Positions 24,849-33,533 are shown, counted from the first letter of the stretch. The stretch: DNA of 64,000 nucleotides from PALSA-610 sp038213435 (GCA_038213435.1 JBBQTI010000006.1:50117-114116); one strand, 5' to 3'. The notes: generated by a model from the letters alone, not told the origin. Program-made: numbers and translations.

Positions 24849-25574
24849 GTGGCCGAATCCCGGTGGCGCATCGACGAGCTCGCCCACCAGGCCGGCGTCA
24901 CCGTCGACACGATCCGGTATTACGCCCGCGAGGGCCTGCTCGCCGCCCCCGAGCGATCCGGCCGCCACAAGCTTTACGGGTCGGCGCATCTCGAGCGCCT
25001 GGGCAGGATCCGTGACCTCCAGGGTCAGCGGTTCTCCCTCGCCGCGATCAGGGCCCTCCTCAACGCCGACCGCCCCGGCATCGAGGATCTGCTCGTCTCG
25101 CAAGGGCACAGTTACACCCTCGCGGAGCTCGTCTCCCGTTCCGGCCTCGACGCCGGGCTGATCGCGCGCCTGCGCGACATCGGGCTCCTCGCCGAGCCGG
25201 AGGCACTCGGGCACGAGGTGTACGACGACCGCGATCTGGCTCTGCTGCACGCGGTTGTCGAGCTGCGCGAGATCGGCATGACCGAAGACATCCTCGTCGA
25301 GCTCGGCGCCATATACGTGCGTCACTTCCGCGCCCTCCAAGCCGACGTTCACGCAATGCTCGCAGGCGACGGTCGCGCCTGGGATCACGACGAGCTGGTC
25401 GCGATCCAACGTCGGCTGACGGCGAACTCGCAGCGCATGATCCCGGCCGTCGACCGCGTGTTGAACTACGTGCACCAGCGCACGATCCAACGGCTCACGC
25501 TCGACGCCGTGCGGACCGCGCATGAGACGCATACCGGCGTCGGCGGTGTTCGCCTCGACGACGCGTCTTCGTAG
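24849..25574 (+). CDS. Transcriptional regulator with two MerR-type winged helices
   Basis: This 241-aa protein starts at GTG 24849 (GGGGA 8 nt upstream). The upstream ATG at 24786 is rejected because the operator palindrome would then be coding. Residues ~5-70 form a canonical MerR domain: WRIDELAHQAGVTVDTIRYY, AREGLLAAPERSGRHKLYGS and ERLGRIRDLQGQRFSLAAIR. Residues ~87-150 form a second MerR-like winged helix: YTLAELVSRSGLDAGLIARL, RDIGLL, YDDRDLALLHAVVELREIGM. The C-terminal ~85 residues are helical with no Cys, so metal sensing is unlikely. A tandem-domain MerR probably binds an extended dyad, matching the unusually long 28-bp operator. Confidence 0.78.
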   Translation: MAESRWRIDELAHQAGVTVDTIRYYAREGLLAAPERSGRHKLYGSAHLERLGRIRDLQGQRFSLAAIRALLNADRPGIEDLLVSQGHSYTLAELVSRSGLDAGLIARLRDIGLLAEPEALGHEVYDDRDLALLHAVVELREIGMTEDILVELGAIYVRHFRALQADVHAMLAGDGRAWDHDELVAIQRRLTANSQRMIPAVDRVLNYVHQRTIQRLTLDAVRTAHETHTGVGGVRLDDASS

Positions 25575-25698
25575 TCGTCCCAGTCCTCGTCGGCAGGTCC
25601 TCGTTGTGCAGGTCCCAGATCCGGCCGCGTTCCCGCCGGTGATCAGCGCGCGCTCGGTCTCGTTGATTCCGCCCATCGACGATCTGGTATCTCGCCAT
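25566..25698 (-). pseudogene. Possible frameshifted small ORF upstream of the CoA-transferase gene
   Basis: From ATG 25698 the minus strand reads MARYQIVDG. A sensible continuation appears in another frame (GINETERALITGGNAAG), returns to the first (IWDLHNEDLP) and ends in the third (DEDWDDYEDASS). The pieces join into a plausible ~48-aa acidic protein if about three single-base indels are assumed. No intact frame exists, so this is either a decayed gene or an artefact of my reading. Confidence 0.25.
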
Positions 25699-25751
25699 TG
25701 CGATACCGTCCTTTGCTGACGTCCGTGTCAGTTTCTTCGGAGGGGGTGCCG

Positions 25752-28010
25752 ATGGCGCAGCGGCTGCTGGCAGGTCTGCGCGTCGTCGATCTGGGCGGCG
25801 AGCCATCGGCTCGCGCGGCGCGGGTGCTCGCCGACCTGGGCGCCGCTGTGGTCCGCGTCGTTCCGCCCGCGGGCGACCTACTGCGCGCCCGGGTGGCCCG
25901 GGCGTGGAATGCGGGCAAGCAGGTCGTCGCGCTCGCCGGCGACCATCCCGACCTGGACGCGCTCCTCGCGTCCGCCGACGTCGTCTTCGACTCGCCGGGC
26001 ACGGCAGGGACGCACCAACTCGACCCTGCACGCGCCGCCGGCGCCCCGTGGGTGAGCATCACACCGTTCGGCCTCGACGGGCCACGCGGCGCGTGGCGCG
26101 CGTCCGACCTCGGCGTGATGGCCTCCAGCGGGAACATGTACTGCACCGGCGATCCCGATCGGGCCCCGGTGCGCTGCACCGAACCGGCGGCGTATGCGCA
26201 TACGGCCGGCGAAGCCGCGTTCGCGGCCTTGAGCGCGTTGTGGAGCGGGGTGCCGCAGCGGGTCGACGTTTCGATGCAGGAGGTTGTGCTCGTCGCGAAC
26301 ATGGTCGCTCCCGCGAACTTCCCGAAGAGCGGCAACCGCGGCAGCCGACGCGGCGCGAACATCGGCCGCACGCGCGAGATCTGGCCCGCGCTCGACGGCT
26401 TCGTGTCATTCGGGCTCCGTGGGGGCAAAGCACGCGTCGCGAGCCTCGAGACCATCACGAAGCTCGTCATCGAAGACGGCATTCCCGCCGACGCACTCAC
26501 TCGCCAAGACTGGGACACGTTCAATCAGAACACCGCGAGCGACGCGGAGCTCGACGCGATCGCGACGGCGGTCGCCGCGTACTTCTCCCGTCACACGATG
26601 CAAGAGCTCTACGACATCGCGTGCAAGACCAACCTCATGCTCGCACCCGCGAACTCTCCGAGGGAGATCTACGCGTCGGCCCAGCTGGCTTCCCGGGAGT
26701 TCTTCGGACCCGTCGACGACGTCGAGCGGTTCCCCCGGTCGTTCGTCGTGGTGCGCTCCGCCGACGGCGTCGCCGCCCCGGTGCGACCTGAATCGTTCGA
26801 GGCCGAAACCGGCGCGCAACCGGCGTACCCGCGGGCCACACCCCGTTCGGCGGGAAGCAAGGCTTGGGCCGGAGTGCGCATTCTCGAGTTCGGGGCCGGC
26901 GCGGCCGGACCGATCGCGACGCGGTACTTCTCCGAGAACGGCGCCATCGTGCTGCGAATCGAGTCGCGGACCCGGCCCGACTTCCTGCGCGCGATGGCGC
27001 TCGCGCTCCCCGACAACCCTCACGGCCTCGAGGGCGCGCCGATGTACGACGGCCTCAACGTCGGCAAGCGCAACCTCACGCTCAACCTGAAGCAGCCGGC
27101 CGCGGTCGAGCTCGTGCGCCGGCTCGTCGTCGAGTGGGCCGATGCGGTCGCCGAGAACTTCGCACCGCGCGCGATGAAGAGCTTCGGACTCGATTACGAC
27201 AGCCTCGCCGCGATCAAGCCGGATCTCGTCATGATGAGCGCGTGTCTGAACGGCCAAACCGGTCCGCACAAGGATTACCCCGGCTTCGGCGGCCAGGGAT
27301 CGGCGCTCGCGGGCTATAACACGCTCACCGGCTGGCCCGACCGCGAGCCGGTCGGGCCGTACGGCACGATCACCGACTCGCTCGCGCCCCGCTACGTCGC
27401 CGCCGCGCTCGCCGCGGGCCTCCATTACCGGCGTCGTACCGGCCACGGCGTCTACCTCGATCTGTCGCAGGTCGAGTCCGCGATCTGGACGCTGGCGCCC
27501 TGGCTGCTCGACTACGAGATCGACGGCGTCATCCACTTGCGCGACGGCAACAACCATCGCGATGCGCCCCTGCACGGCGCGTTCCCGTGCCTCGACGAGG
27601 AGGGTATCGGCGACCGGTGGGTCACGATCGCGTGCTGGACCGACGACGAGCTGGCGCGGCTACGGTCGATCGCCGGCGCCGACGTCGAGGCGTGGACACG
27701 CGCGCGCACACGATCTCGCGTCGCCGAGCAATTGCAGGCGGCCGGGATCGAAGCGGTTCCGGTCCAGGACTTCGGTGACCTGCACGACGATCCGCAGCTC
27801 GCATACCGCGGTCATTTCGAGCCGCACGTGCACCCGTTTCTCGGTCCGGGTCTGTACGAACGAAACGGCTTTCGTCTCGCTGCGTGTCCGGGCGGCTACG
27901 ACCGGGCGGGTCCGACGCTCGGCCAGGACAACGACTGGTCGCTCGGCGAGGTGCTCGGCCTGAGCGACGCCGAGATCGACGCATTGCGGGCGACGGGCGC
28001 GGTGGAGTGA
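25752..28010 (+). CDS. Double-length family III CoA-transferase (CaiB/BaiF) fusion
   Basis: The 752-aa product contains two family III halves. Residues ~1-370 start LLAGLRVVDLGGEPSARAAR and include PWVSITPFGLDGPRGAWRAS. Residues ~375-752 start WAGVRILEFGAGAAGPIATR and include GLNVGKRNLTLNLKQPAAVE and GVYLDLSQVESAIWTLAPWL. Ordinary members are ~380-400 aa, so this is a genuine tandem fusion that could form the interlocked dimer within one chain. Likely roles are CoA transfer to or from a carboxylic acid, or racemisation. GGAGGGGG precedes ATG 25752. It is followed after 9 bp by an acetyltransferase gene. Substrate unknown. Confidence 0.82.
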   Translation: MAQRLLAGLRVVDLGGEPSARAARVLADLGAAVVRVVPPAGDLLRARVARAWNAGKQVVALAGDHPDLDALLASADVVFDSPGTAGTHQLDPARAAGAPWVSITPFGLDGPRGAWRASDLGVMASSGNMYCTGDPDRAPVRCTEPAAYAHTAGEAAFAALSALWSGVPQRVDVSMQEVVLVANMVAPANFPKSGNRGSRRGANIGRTREIWPALDGFVSFGLRGGKARVASLETITKLVIEDGIPADALTRQDWDTFNQNTASDAELDAIATAVAAYFSRHTMQELYDIACKTNLMLAPANSPREIYASAQLASREFFGPVDDVERFPRSFVVVRSADGVAAPVRPESFEAETGAQPAYPRATPRSAGSKAWAGVRILEFGAGAAGPIATRYFSENGAIVLRIESRTRPDFLRAMALALPDNPHGLEGAPMYDGLNVGKRNLTLNLKQPAAVELVRRLVVEWADAVAENFAPRAMKSFGLDYDSLAAIKPDLVMMSACLNGQTGPHKDYPGFGGQGSALAGYNTLTGWPDREPVGPYGTITDSLAPRYVAAALAAGLHYRRRTGHGVYLDLSQVESAIWTLAPWLLDYEIDGVIHLRDGNNHRDAPLHGAFPCLDEEGIGDRWVTIACWTDDELARLRSIAGADVEAWTRARTRSRVAEQLQAAGIEAVPVQDFGDLHDDPQLAYRGHFEPHVHPFLGPGLYERNGFRLAACPGGYDRAGPTLGQDNDWSLGEVLGLSDAEIDALRATGAVE

Positions 28011-28019
28011 GCTAGGCGC

Positions 28020-28496
28020 GTGCAGGTACGCCGCGCGGCTCAGGACGATCGAGGCTGGATCGCCGAGATGGTCATCGGTGCGTTCGCGTCGACCAGGGTC
28101 GTCTCGCGCGGGCGAGTGCACGACGACGCCGCGATGCTCGACGGTTTCGTCGTCGAGAACGACGGTCGTCCGGTCGGGTGCGCGCTCTGGCACGAGTTCG
28201 ACGGTGACGCCGAGCTCGTCGTGATCGTCACGACCTACCGCGGCGCGGGTGCCGGAACCGCGCTCCTCGACGCGGTCGTCGACTACGCACGCGCACACGG
28301 ATGGAAGCGCCTGTGGCTGATCACGACCAACGACAACACCGACGCGCTCCGCCTCTACCAGCGGGCCGGTTGGGACTGGGTCGGCTGGCACCGGGACGCC
28401 GTGACCGAGGCGCGGTCCTTGAAGCCCGAGCTGTCCGAGAACGGTGCACACGGCATCCCGATCCGCCACGAGATCGAGCTCGAATACCCGCTCTGA
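28020..28496 (+). CDS. GNAT-family N-acetyltransferase
   Basis: This 158-aa protein (GTG start) has the GNAT core: strand 4 LVVIVTTYRGAGAGTALLDA, where R-G-A-G-A-G-T is the acetyl-CoA pyrophosphate loop (Q/R-x-x-G-x-G/A), then WKRLWLITTNDNTDALRLYQ and RAGWDWVGWH typical of motif B. The acceptor substrate cannot be predicted. It starts 9 bp after the CoA-transferase fusion gene and ends 37 bp from the convergent glyoxalase-family gene. Confidence 0.82.
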   Translation: MQVRRAAQDDRGWIAEMVIGAFASTRVVSRGRVHDDAAMLDGFVVENDGRPVGCALWHEFDGDAELVVIVTTYRGAGAGTALLDAVVDYARAHGWKRLWLITTNDNTDALRLYQRAGWDWVGWHRDAVTEARSLKPELSENGAHGIPIRHEIELEYPL

Positions 28497-28533
28497 CACG
28501 CACGTCGTCGCGCGCGCCGACGGTGCGGCACCC

Positions 28534-29013
28534 TCAATGCTGCCGGTAGTACGCGCGCTCGGGGTGGCGGACCTTCTCGACGAGGATGAACACGTTGTTC
28601 CACGGGTCGGCGAACCACGTGGTGCGCACACCCGCCACGTCGGCGACGCCTTCGACGAGGAACGAGACGCCCTTCGCCTCGAGCGCGGCGCGCAGCGCGA
28701 CGACGTCGTCGCACAACAGGCCGACGTGGGTGAAACCGAGCCGCGTGACATCGGTCGGCGACGGCGAGCCGGTCGTGACCGACGGGTACTCGATCACCTC
28801 GATCACGCGATCGGTGCGGTCGTCGACGCCGACGATCGCGGCCTTCACCACGACCGGCATCGGCAGGAGCTCCCCCATGTCGCGCGATATCGCCTCACCC
28901 TCCATCCGGTACGGCGGTGACAAGATCACCAGGCCCAACACGTCGCGGTACCACGTGACCGCGGCGTCGACGTCGGCAACGTGCACCGCGGTGTGTGCAA
29001 GACCGGTGATCAC
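28534..29013 (-). CDS. VOC (glyoxalase/bleomycin-resistance) superfamily protein
   Basis: This 159-aa protein starts at GTG 29013, overlapping the upstream dehydrogenase stop as GTGA. The two beta-alpha-beta-beta-beta modules begin LAHTAVHVADVDAAVTWYRD and FTHVGLLCDDVVALRAALEA. The His near each module start and the Glu/Asp late in the fold (VEKVRH) are candidate metal ligands, as in methylmalonyl-CoA epimerase and dioxygenases. Phe/Trp-rich WFADPWNNVFILVE is the usual terminal strand. Function otherwise open. Confidence 0.8.
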   Translation of the reverse strand: MITGLAHTAVHVADVDAAVTWYRDVLGLVILSPPYRMEGEAISRDMGELLPMPVVVKAAIVGVDDRTDRVIEVIEYPSVTTGSPSPTDVTRLGFTHVGLLCDDVVALRAALEAKGVSFLVEGVADVAGVRTTWFADPWNNVFILVEKVRHPERAYYRQH

Positions 29014-29834
29014 GAGAACGAGCGCAACATCCCGCGCACCCACTGCGCGTTGTCGGTGCCGTTCCAGCCCGCGAGCATCCCTTCGCCCAGGTCGTCGCAC
29101 CCGTAACGCAACGGTACGTCGTCGTCGCAGATCGCGTCGACGATCCGGCGCGCGGCCTCGCCGGCGGGAGTGTACGACTCGCGGATGCCCTGACGACGTT
29201 CCCACATGCGCTCGGCGAGCTCGCGGTACTCCGCGTGGTCGACTGCGGCCGGGGGCCGGTCGGACGCCGCGAGCATCTCGGTCTCGATCGGTCCGGGCAT
29301 GATCTCGATCACTCGGATCCCGAACTGCGCGACCTCAGCCGCGAGCGACTCGCCTATCGCGGTGACCGCCGCCTTCGACGCGCGATACGTGCCGAGGAAG
29401 GGCACCGGCGCAAGTGTCGACGACGACGTGATGTTGCAGATCACTCCTCCACCGGCGGCGCGCATGATCGGCACCGCGCGTTTCGTCACTTCGACGAGCC
29501 CGAACACGTTCGTCGCGAACAGGCGTTGCCACGACTCGAGCGGCATGTACTCGACGGGGAGGTTGTCGCTCTCGACGCCCGCGTTGTTGACGAGCACGCG
29601 CAAGCCGTCGGGGAGCGCGATGCTCGACGGGTCGGTGACGTCGAGCCGCTCGACCCGAATCCTCGCTGGCCCCAACCCCGGACCTGCAAGCCCCAAACCT
29701 GCAAGGTCGTCGCCGTCGGCGGTATTTCTCATCGATGCGACGACGTCGAAGCCACGCGCGGCAAGCTCTCTCGCGACCGCGCGCCCGATACCGCGACTCG
29801 CACCGGTCACCACCGCAGTGCCCGTGGGTTCCAT
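29010..29834 (-). CDS. Short-chain dehydrogenase/reductase
   Basis: This 274-aa classical SDR has the cofactor motif VVTGASRGIGRAVARELAAR, LVNNAG, a catalytic Ser in CNITSSSTLAPV, and YRASKAAV giving Tyr-x-x-x-Lys. A basic residue after the first motif (SMRN) suggests NADP preference. The ATG at 29834 is chosen because an ATG at 29876 would overlap the divergent acyl-CoA dehydrogenase. Only 25 bp separate the two divergent starts, so their promoters must lie inside each other's coding regions or transcripts must be leaderless. Coupled to the VOC gene. Confidence 0.85.
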   Translation of the reverse strand: MEPTGTAVVTGASRGIGRAVARELAARGFDVVASMRNTADGDDLAGLGLAGPGLGPARIRVERLDVTDPSSIALPDGLRVLVNNAGVESDNLPVEYMPLESWQRLFATNVFGLVEVTKRAVPIMRAAGGGVICNITSSSTLAPVPFLGTYRASKAAVTAIGESLAAEVAQFGIRVIEIMPGPIETEMLAASDRPPAAVDHAEYRELAERMWERRQGIRESYTPAGEAARRIVDAICDDDVPLRYGCDDLGEGMLAGWNGTDNAQWVRGMLRSFS

Positions 29835-29859
29835 GCGCGATAGCGTGCCACGTCTCGCG

Positions 29860-31032
29860 ATGGACCTGCGCTTCACCGCCGATCAGGAACGCTTTCGCGC
29901 CGAGGCGCGGACTTGGCTCACCGATCGTCTCGACGGTCGGTTCGCGGTTGTGCGCGGGCGCGGCGGCCCGGGCGACGAGCACGAGCTGTTCGCAGAACGC
30001 CTCGAGTGGGAACAAGAGCTCGGTCGCGATGGATGGATCGGATTGGGCTGGCCGGCCGAGTACGGCGGCCGGGGCGCGACACTGCTCGAACAGGTGATCT
30101 TCTACGAGGAGTACGCCCGCGCCGGTGGGCCGGGACGTGTCGGCATCGTCGGCGAAGGTTTGCTCGGCCCGACGATCGTGCACTTCGGCGACGACGCGCA
30201 GAAACGCCGGGTCCTGCCGGGAATCCTGCGCGGCACCGAGATCTGGTGCCAGGGCTACTCGGAGCCCGACGCCGGCTCCGATCTCGCGAACGTGCAGACC
30301 CGCGCCGACCTCGACGGCGATGAGTGGGTGATCCACGGCCAGAAGGTGTGGACGTCGCTCGCGCACTGGGCCCAGTGGATCTTCGTGATCGCGCGCACCG
30401 ACCGCGCCGCGCCCAAGCACAAGGGTTTGTCGTACCTCCTCGTTCCGATGCATCAGCCCGGACGCATCGAGATCCGCCCGATCGTGCAGATCACCGGCCA
30501 CAGCGAGTTCAACGAGACGTTCTTCGACGGTGCGCGCACCGCGGCCGAGAATGTCGTCGGCGAGGTGAACGCGGGGTGGCGGGTTGCGATGGGGACACTT
30601 GCCTTCGAGCGCGGCGCGTCGACGCTGGGCCAGCAGCTCTCGTTCGAGAGCGAGCTCGTCACCATCACCGACCTGGCACGCGCCGGCGGCCTCGCGAACG
30701 ATCCGGTGTTTCGCCAGCGCCTCGCCGACGCGTGGATCACCCTTCGGGTAATGAGGTTCCACGCGCTGCGCACGCTGCCGATGCTCGAGCACGGCACGGT
30801 CGATCCGGCCACGGCGATCCACAAGCTGCTGTGGGCGTCGTTCCACCGCGGCTTGGGCGAGCTCGCAGTCGACGCGCTCGGTATTAAGGCGATCGCCTCC
30901 GAAGACGGCGACGACCGCTTGACCCGTCTCTTCCTCTACTCGCGCGCCGACACCATCTACGGCGGTTCGAACCAGATCCAGCGCAATGTGATCGGCGAGC
31001 AGGCCCTGGGTTTGCCGAAGGAGCCAAGATGA
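29860..31032 (+). CDS. Acyl-CoA dehydrogenase, FadE30-like
   Basis: This 390-aa acyl-CoA dehydrogenase begins MDLRFTADQERFRAEARTWL and shows GWIGLGWPAEYGGRGATLLE, YSEPDAGSDLANVQT (FAD/substrate) and GQKVWTSLAHWAQWIF. At the C-terminus it has IYGGSNQIQRNVIGEQAL, where the catalytic Glu of the classical IYEGT motif is Gly. Steroid-type FadEs often place the base elsewhere. The gene directly downstream is an IpdF-like SDR, the same pair as fadE30-ipdF in the HIP (methylhexahydroindanedione propionate) pathway of mycobacteria, so FadE30 activity on 5-OH-HIP-CoA is inferred. Confidence 0.75.
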   Translation: MDLRFTADQERFRAEARTWLTDRLDGRFAVVRGRGGPGDEHELFAERLEWEQELGRDGWIGLGWPAEYGGRGATLLEQVIFYEEYARAGGPGRVGIVGEGLLGPTIVHFGDDAQKRRVLPGILRGTEIWCQGYSEPDAGSDLANVQTRADLDGDEWVIHGQKVWTSLAHWAQWIFVIARTDRAAPKHKGLSYLLVPMHQPGRIEIRPIVQITGHSEFNETFFDGARTAAENVVGEVNAGWRVAMGTLAFERGASTLGQQLSFESELVTITDLARAGGLANDPVFRQRLADAWITLRVMRFHALRTLPMLEHGTVDPATAIHKLLWASFHRGLGELAVDALGIKAIASEDGDDRLTRLFLYSRADTIYGGSNQIQRNVIGEQALGLPKEPR

Positions 31033-31829
31033 CGAACTCTCCCGCTCCCCCTCCCCCCGCGCCCAAACTCCCGTCGTATCCATCCGGGCGCGGTCTGCTC
31101 GCCGGGAAGACGGTGCTGGTCACGGCCGCGGCCGGAACCGGGATCGGGTTCGCGACCGCGAAACGCGCGGTCGAGGAGGGCGCGCGCGTCGTCGTCAGCG
31201 ACATTCACGAACGCCGGCTGCGGGAGGCGGCCGAGCAACTGGGTGCGGGCGCGCACGCCGTGCTCGGCAATGTCACCGTCGAGGACGACGTGCAACGTCT
31301 CGTCGCGGAAGCGGTCGACTTCGGCGGCGGGCAACTCGACGTGCTCGTGAACAACGCCGGCCTCGGCGGAACCGCCACGCTCGCGGAGATGACCGACGAG
31401 CAGTGGTTCTCGGTCATCGACGTGACACTCACCGGCACGATGCGGATGACGCGCGCCGCGCTGCGGCACATGGCCGTGAGGGGCACGGGCGCGATCGTGA
31501 ACAACGCATCCGTCGTGGGGTGGCGGGCCCAGGAGGGGCAGGCGCACTACGCGGCCGCGAAGGCGGGCGTCATGGCGTTGACGCGGTGCGCCGCGATCGA
31601 AGGCGCCCTGAACAACGTGCGGGTCAACGCGGTGGCGCCGTCGCTCGCGATGCACCCGCATCTCGCCAAGGTGACGACGGACGAGCTGCTCGCCGAGCTC
31701 GAGACGCGCGAAGCCTTCGGGCGGGCCGCCGAGCCGTGGGAGGTCGCGAACGTGATCATCTTCCTCGCGAGCGACCTTGCGTCCTACATGACCGGCGAGA
31801 TCGTCTCCGTCAGCAGCCAGCACCCGTGA
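31029..31829 (+). CDS. ipdF: IpdF-like 5-hydroxy-HIP-CoA dehydrogenase (SDR)
   Basis: This 266-aa SDR has signature blocks I recall from mycobacterial IpdF (Rv3559c): VTAAAGTGIGFATAKRAVEE (an unusual AAAGTGIG in place of TGxxxGIG), VVVSDIHERRL, NNASVVGWRAQEGQAHYAAA followed by KAGVMALTRCAAIE, and the ending GEIVSVSSQHP. Catalytic Ser, Tyr and Lys are present. It oxidises or reduces the C5 hydroxyl of HIP-CoA intermediates during steroid C/D-ring degradation. The ATG overlaps the FadE30-like stop by 4 nt. Its 3' end overlaps the convergent ketopantoate-reductase-like gene by 20 bp. The N-terminus carries an extra Pro-rich stretch of ~20 residues. Confidence 0.8.
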   Translation: MTNSPAPPPPAPKLPSYPSGRGLLAGKTVLVTAAAGTGIGFATAKRAVEEGARVVVSDIHERRLREAAEQLGAGAHAVLGNVTVEDDVQRLVAEAVDFGGGQLDVLVNNAGLGGTATLAEMTDEQWFSVIDVTLTGTMRMTRAALRHMAVRGTGAIVNNASVVGWRAQEGQAHYAAAKAGVMALTRCAAIEGALNNVRVNAVAPSLAMHPHLAKVTTDELLAELETREAFGRAAEPWEVANVIIFLASDLASYMTGEIVSVSSQHP

Positions 31830-32766
31830 GCAGGTCGGACGCTTGCCGCGAGCCCGGCGGGAGCTTGCGCCGGGCGGCGTCGTTCGCCGCCGACTGCAGC
31901 AGCGCGTTCACCGGAGCCGCGACCCCGTGCCTCCGCGCGAGCAGCGCGATCTCGCCGTTCAAGTAGTCGGTCTCGAGCGAGCCCGTCCCCCGCCGCAGGC
32001 TCTGCCAGGTGGAGCCACCGCCCCGGGCGAGGCGGGGCGTCAGGCGCTCGCCGCGTCGTTCGCGATCCTCCTCCTTCGAAGCGAAGTCGATGCCCGCCGC
32101 GCGCAACACCGCCGCGCCTTCGCGCCGGACGAGCCGGCCGAGCGCCGTCGCGTCGTCACCCGGTGCGCACAGCGCTTCCACGACGTTGGCAAGGTTCATG
32201 AGCAGCTTCGCGTACTTCCACCGCATGACATCGGGCCGCGGGATCGATTCGAACGTCGCGCCCGACAGCGCAGCCGCCACCGCGAGCGCCGTGGGGTCGA
32301 GTCCGGTCGGATAGCGGCCGATGTCGAGCAGGCCGGTGACGGGCGCCGACGACGCGGCGACGAGCCCGGGCTCGACGTGCTCCGCGGGCAGCATCACGCA
32401 GATCGCGTAGACATGCTCGAAACGTCGCAACGCGATGCGCTCGTTCTCCACGCCGTTCTGCACGCACACCACAGGCACCGCGGAGCCGACGGCCGCCGCG
32501 AGCGCGCCGAACGCACCGGTCGAGTCCTGCGACTTCGTGGTCACGAGGACGACGTCGTCGACGCGCCAATCGATGCGCGCGGGATCGTCGACGACCGGGA
32601 TCGGGAGCGTCACCCGGCGGTCGGGATCGACGAGCCGGAGGCCGTTGTCGCGCACGGCCTCGAAGTGCGCGCCGCGGGCGATCGCGATGACCTCGTTGCC
32701 GTGCTCGAACAAGCGCGCCGCGATCACTCCGCCCACCGCCCCGGCACCGAAGACGACGATACGCAT
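31810..32766 (-). CDS. panE: Ketopantoate reductase family (PanE/ApbA)
   Basis: This 318-aa protein has the NADP-binding start RIVVFGAGAVGGVIAARLFE, followed by a Arg-containing loop (IARGAHFEAVRDNGLRLV) and VVCVQNGVENERIALRRFEH with the conserved Asn. A C-terminal helical domain contains RWKYAKLLMNLANVVEALCA, whose Lys and Asn match the catalytic Lys and substrate-binding Asn of 2-dehydropantoate 2-reductase. Pantothenate synthesis is possible, but paralogues acting on other 2-keto acids are common. Its start codon overlaps the upstream SDR stop by 1 nt, so the two form an operon. Confidence 0.78.
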   Translation of the reverse strand: MRIVVFGAGAVGGVIAARLFEHGNEVIAIARGAHFEAVRDNGLRLVDPDRRVTLPIPVVDDPARIDWRVDDVVLVTTKSQDSTGAFGALAAAVGSAVPVVCVQNGVENERIALRRFEHVYAICVMLPAEHVEPGLVAASSAPVTGLLDIGRYPTGLDPTALAVAAALSGATFESIPRPDVMRWKYAKLLMNLANVVEALCAPGDDATALGRLVRREGAAVLRAAGIDFASKEEDRERRGERLTPRLARGGGSTWQSLRRGTGSLETDYLNGEIALLARRHGVAAPVNALLQSAANDAARRKLPPGSRQASDLLTGAGC

Positions 32767-33533
32767 CAGTCGCGCACGGTCCCTTTCGCCGCGTCGATGT
32801 ACGCGGGTCGTTCGCCGCCGCCGTGCACGAGCACGTTGGCGCCGGAGACGTAGCGGGCCAGCGGCGATGCGAGGAAGAGGCAGACGTCGGCGACGTCGGT
32901 GGGGTCGGCCATCCGACCGAGGGGCACCGTCGCCCCGACCGCCTCGATCCCCTCGACACCTCCGTAGAAGAGGTGCGCCTGCTCGGTGACGACGAGACCC
33001 ACGACCACGGCGTTGACCCTCACCTTGGGCGCGTACTCCACCGCCATCGTCTGCGTCGCGTTCAGCAAGCCCGCCTTCGCGGCGCCGTAGGCGAGCGCAT
33101 CCGGCGACGGGCGGACACCGCTCACGCTCGCGATGTTGACGATCGTCCCGCCCTGCTCCTGGCCCTGCATCGCCGCGTTTGCCCGCTGTGCGAACACGAT
33201 CGGCGCGGTCAGGTTCAACGCGATGATCCCGGCGCTGAAGCGAGGCGACGCGGTCGCCGAATCCGCGGGTGGCGATCCACCGGCGTTGTTCACGAGGACG
33301 TCGATGCCCTGGAACCGTCGCGTGCAGTCCGCTATCACCGCGTCGATCTGTTCAGGCTCGCGGACATCGGCGGCAACGAAGGCGACTCCGGCAGGAAGCG
33401 AGTCCGGCTCGTTGCGACAGCAGACGAGAACGTGCGCGCCGGCCTCCGCGAAGCGTTGCGCGATTCCGCGTCCGATCCCGCGACAACCACCCGTGACGAT
33501 CACCGCCTGACCGTCGAAGCGAAGTTCGTCCAT
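32766..33533 (-). CDS. Short-chain dehydrogenase/reductase near the ipd operon
   Basis: This 255-aa SDR has VIVTGGCRGIGRGIAQRFAE, LVNNAGGSPP, VNIASVSGVRPSPDALAYGA and AAKAG with the Ser/Tyr/Lys triad, then LGRMADPTDVADVCLFLASP. Comparable SDR genes flank ipdAB in mycobacteria, so a steroid-related role is reasonable but not shown. The ATG at 33533 starts at the first strand; the longer frame up to 33581 lacks support. It overlaps panE by one base and is separated from ipdA by a 435-bp region. Confidence 0.82.
   Translation of the reverse strand: MDELRFDGQAVIVTGGCRGIGRGIAQRFAEAGAHVLVCCRNEPDSLPAGVAFVAADVREPEQIDAVIADCTRRFQGIDVLVNNAGGSPPADSATASPRFSAGIIALNLTAPIVFAQRANAAMQGQEQGGTIVNIASVSGVRPSPDALAYGAAKAGLLNATQTMAVEYAPKVRVNAVVVGLVVTEQAHLFYGGVEGIEAVGATVPLGRMADPTDVADVCLFLASPLARYVSGANVLVHGGGERPAYIDAAKGTVRD

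Noticed and set aside
24828..25676. 282-aa minus-strand frame opposite the dual-MerR gene
   Set aside because: Antisense shadow; the plus strand has two MerR domains, a ribosome-binding site and an upstream operator.
28586..28602. AACACGTT sequence resembling a KstR half-palindrome inside the VOC gene
   Set aside because: The flanking T and A of the consensus are wrong and it encodes a conserved Asn-Val-Phe, so it is a coding coincidence. The same applies to AACACGTT near 29503.
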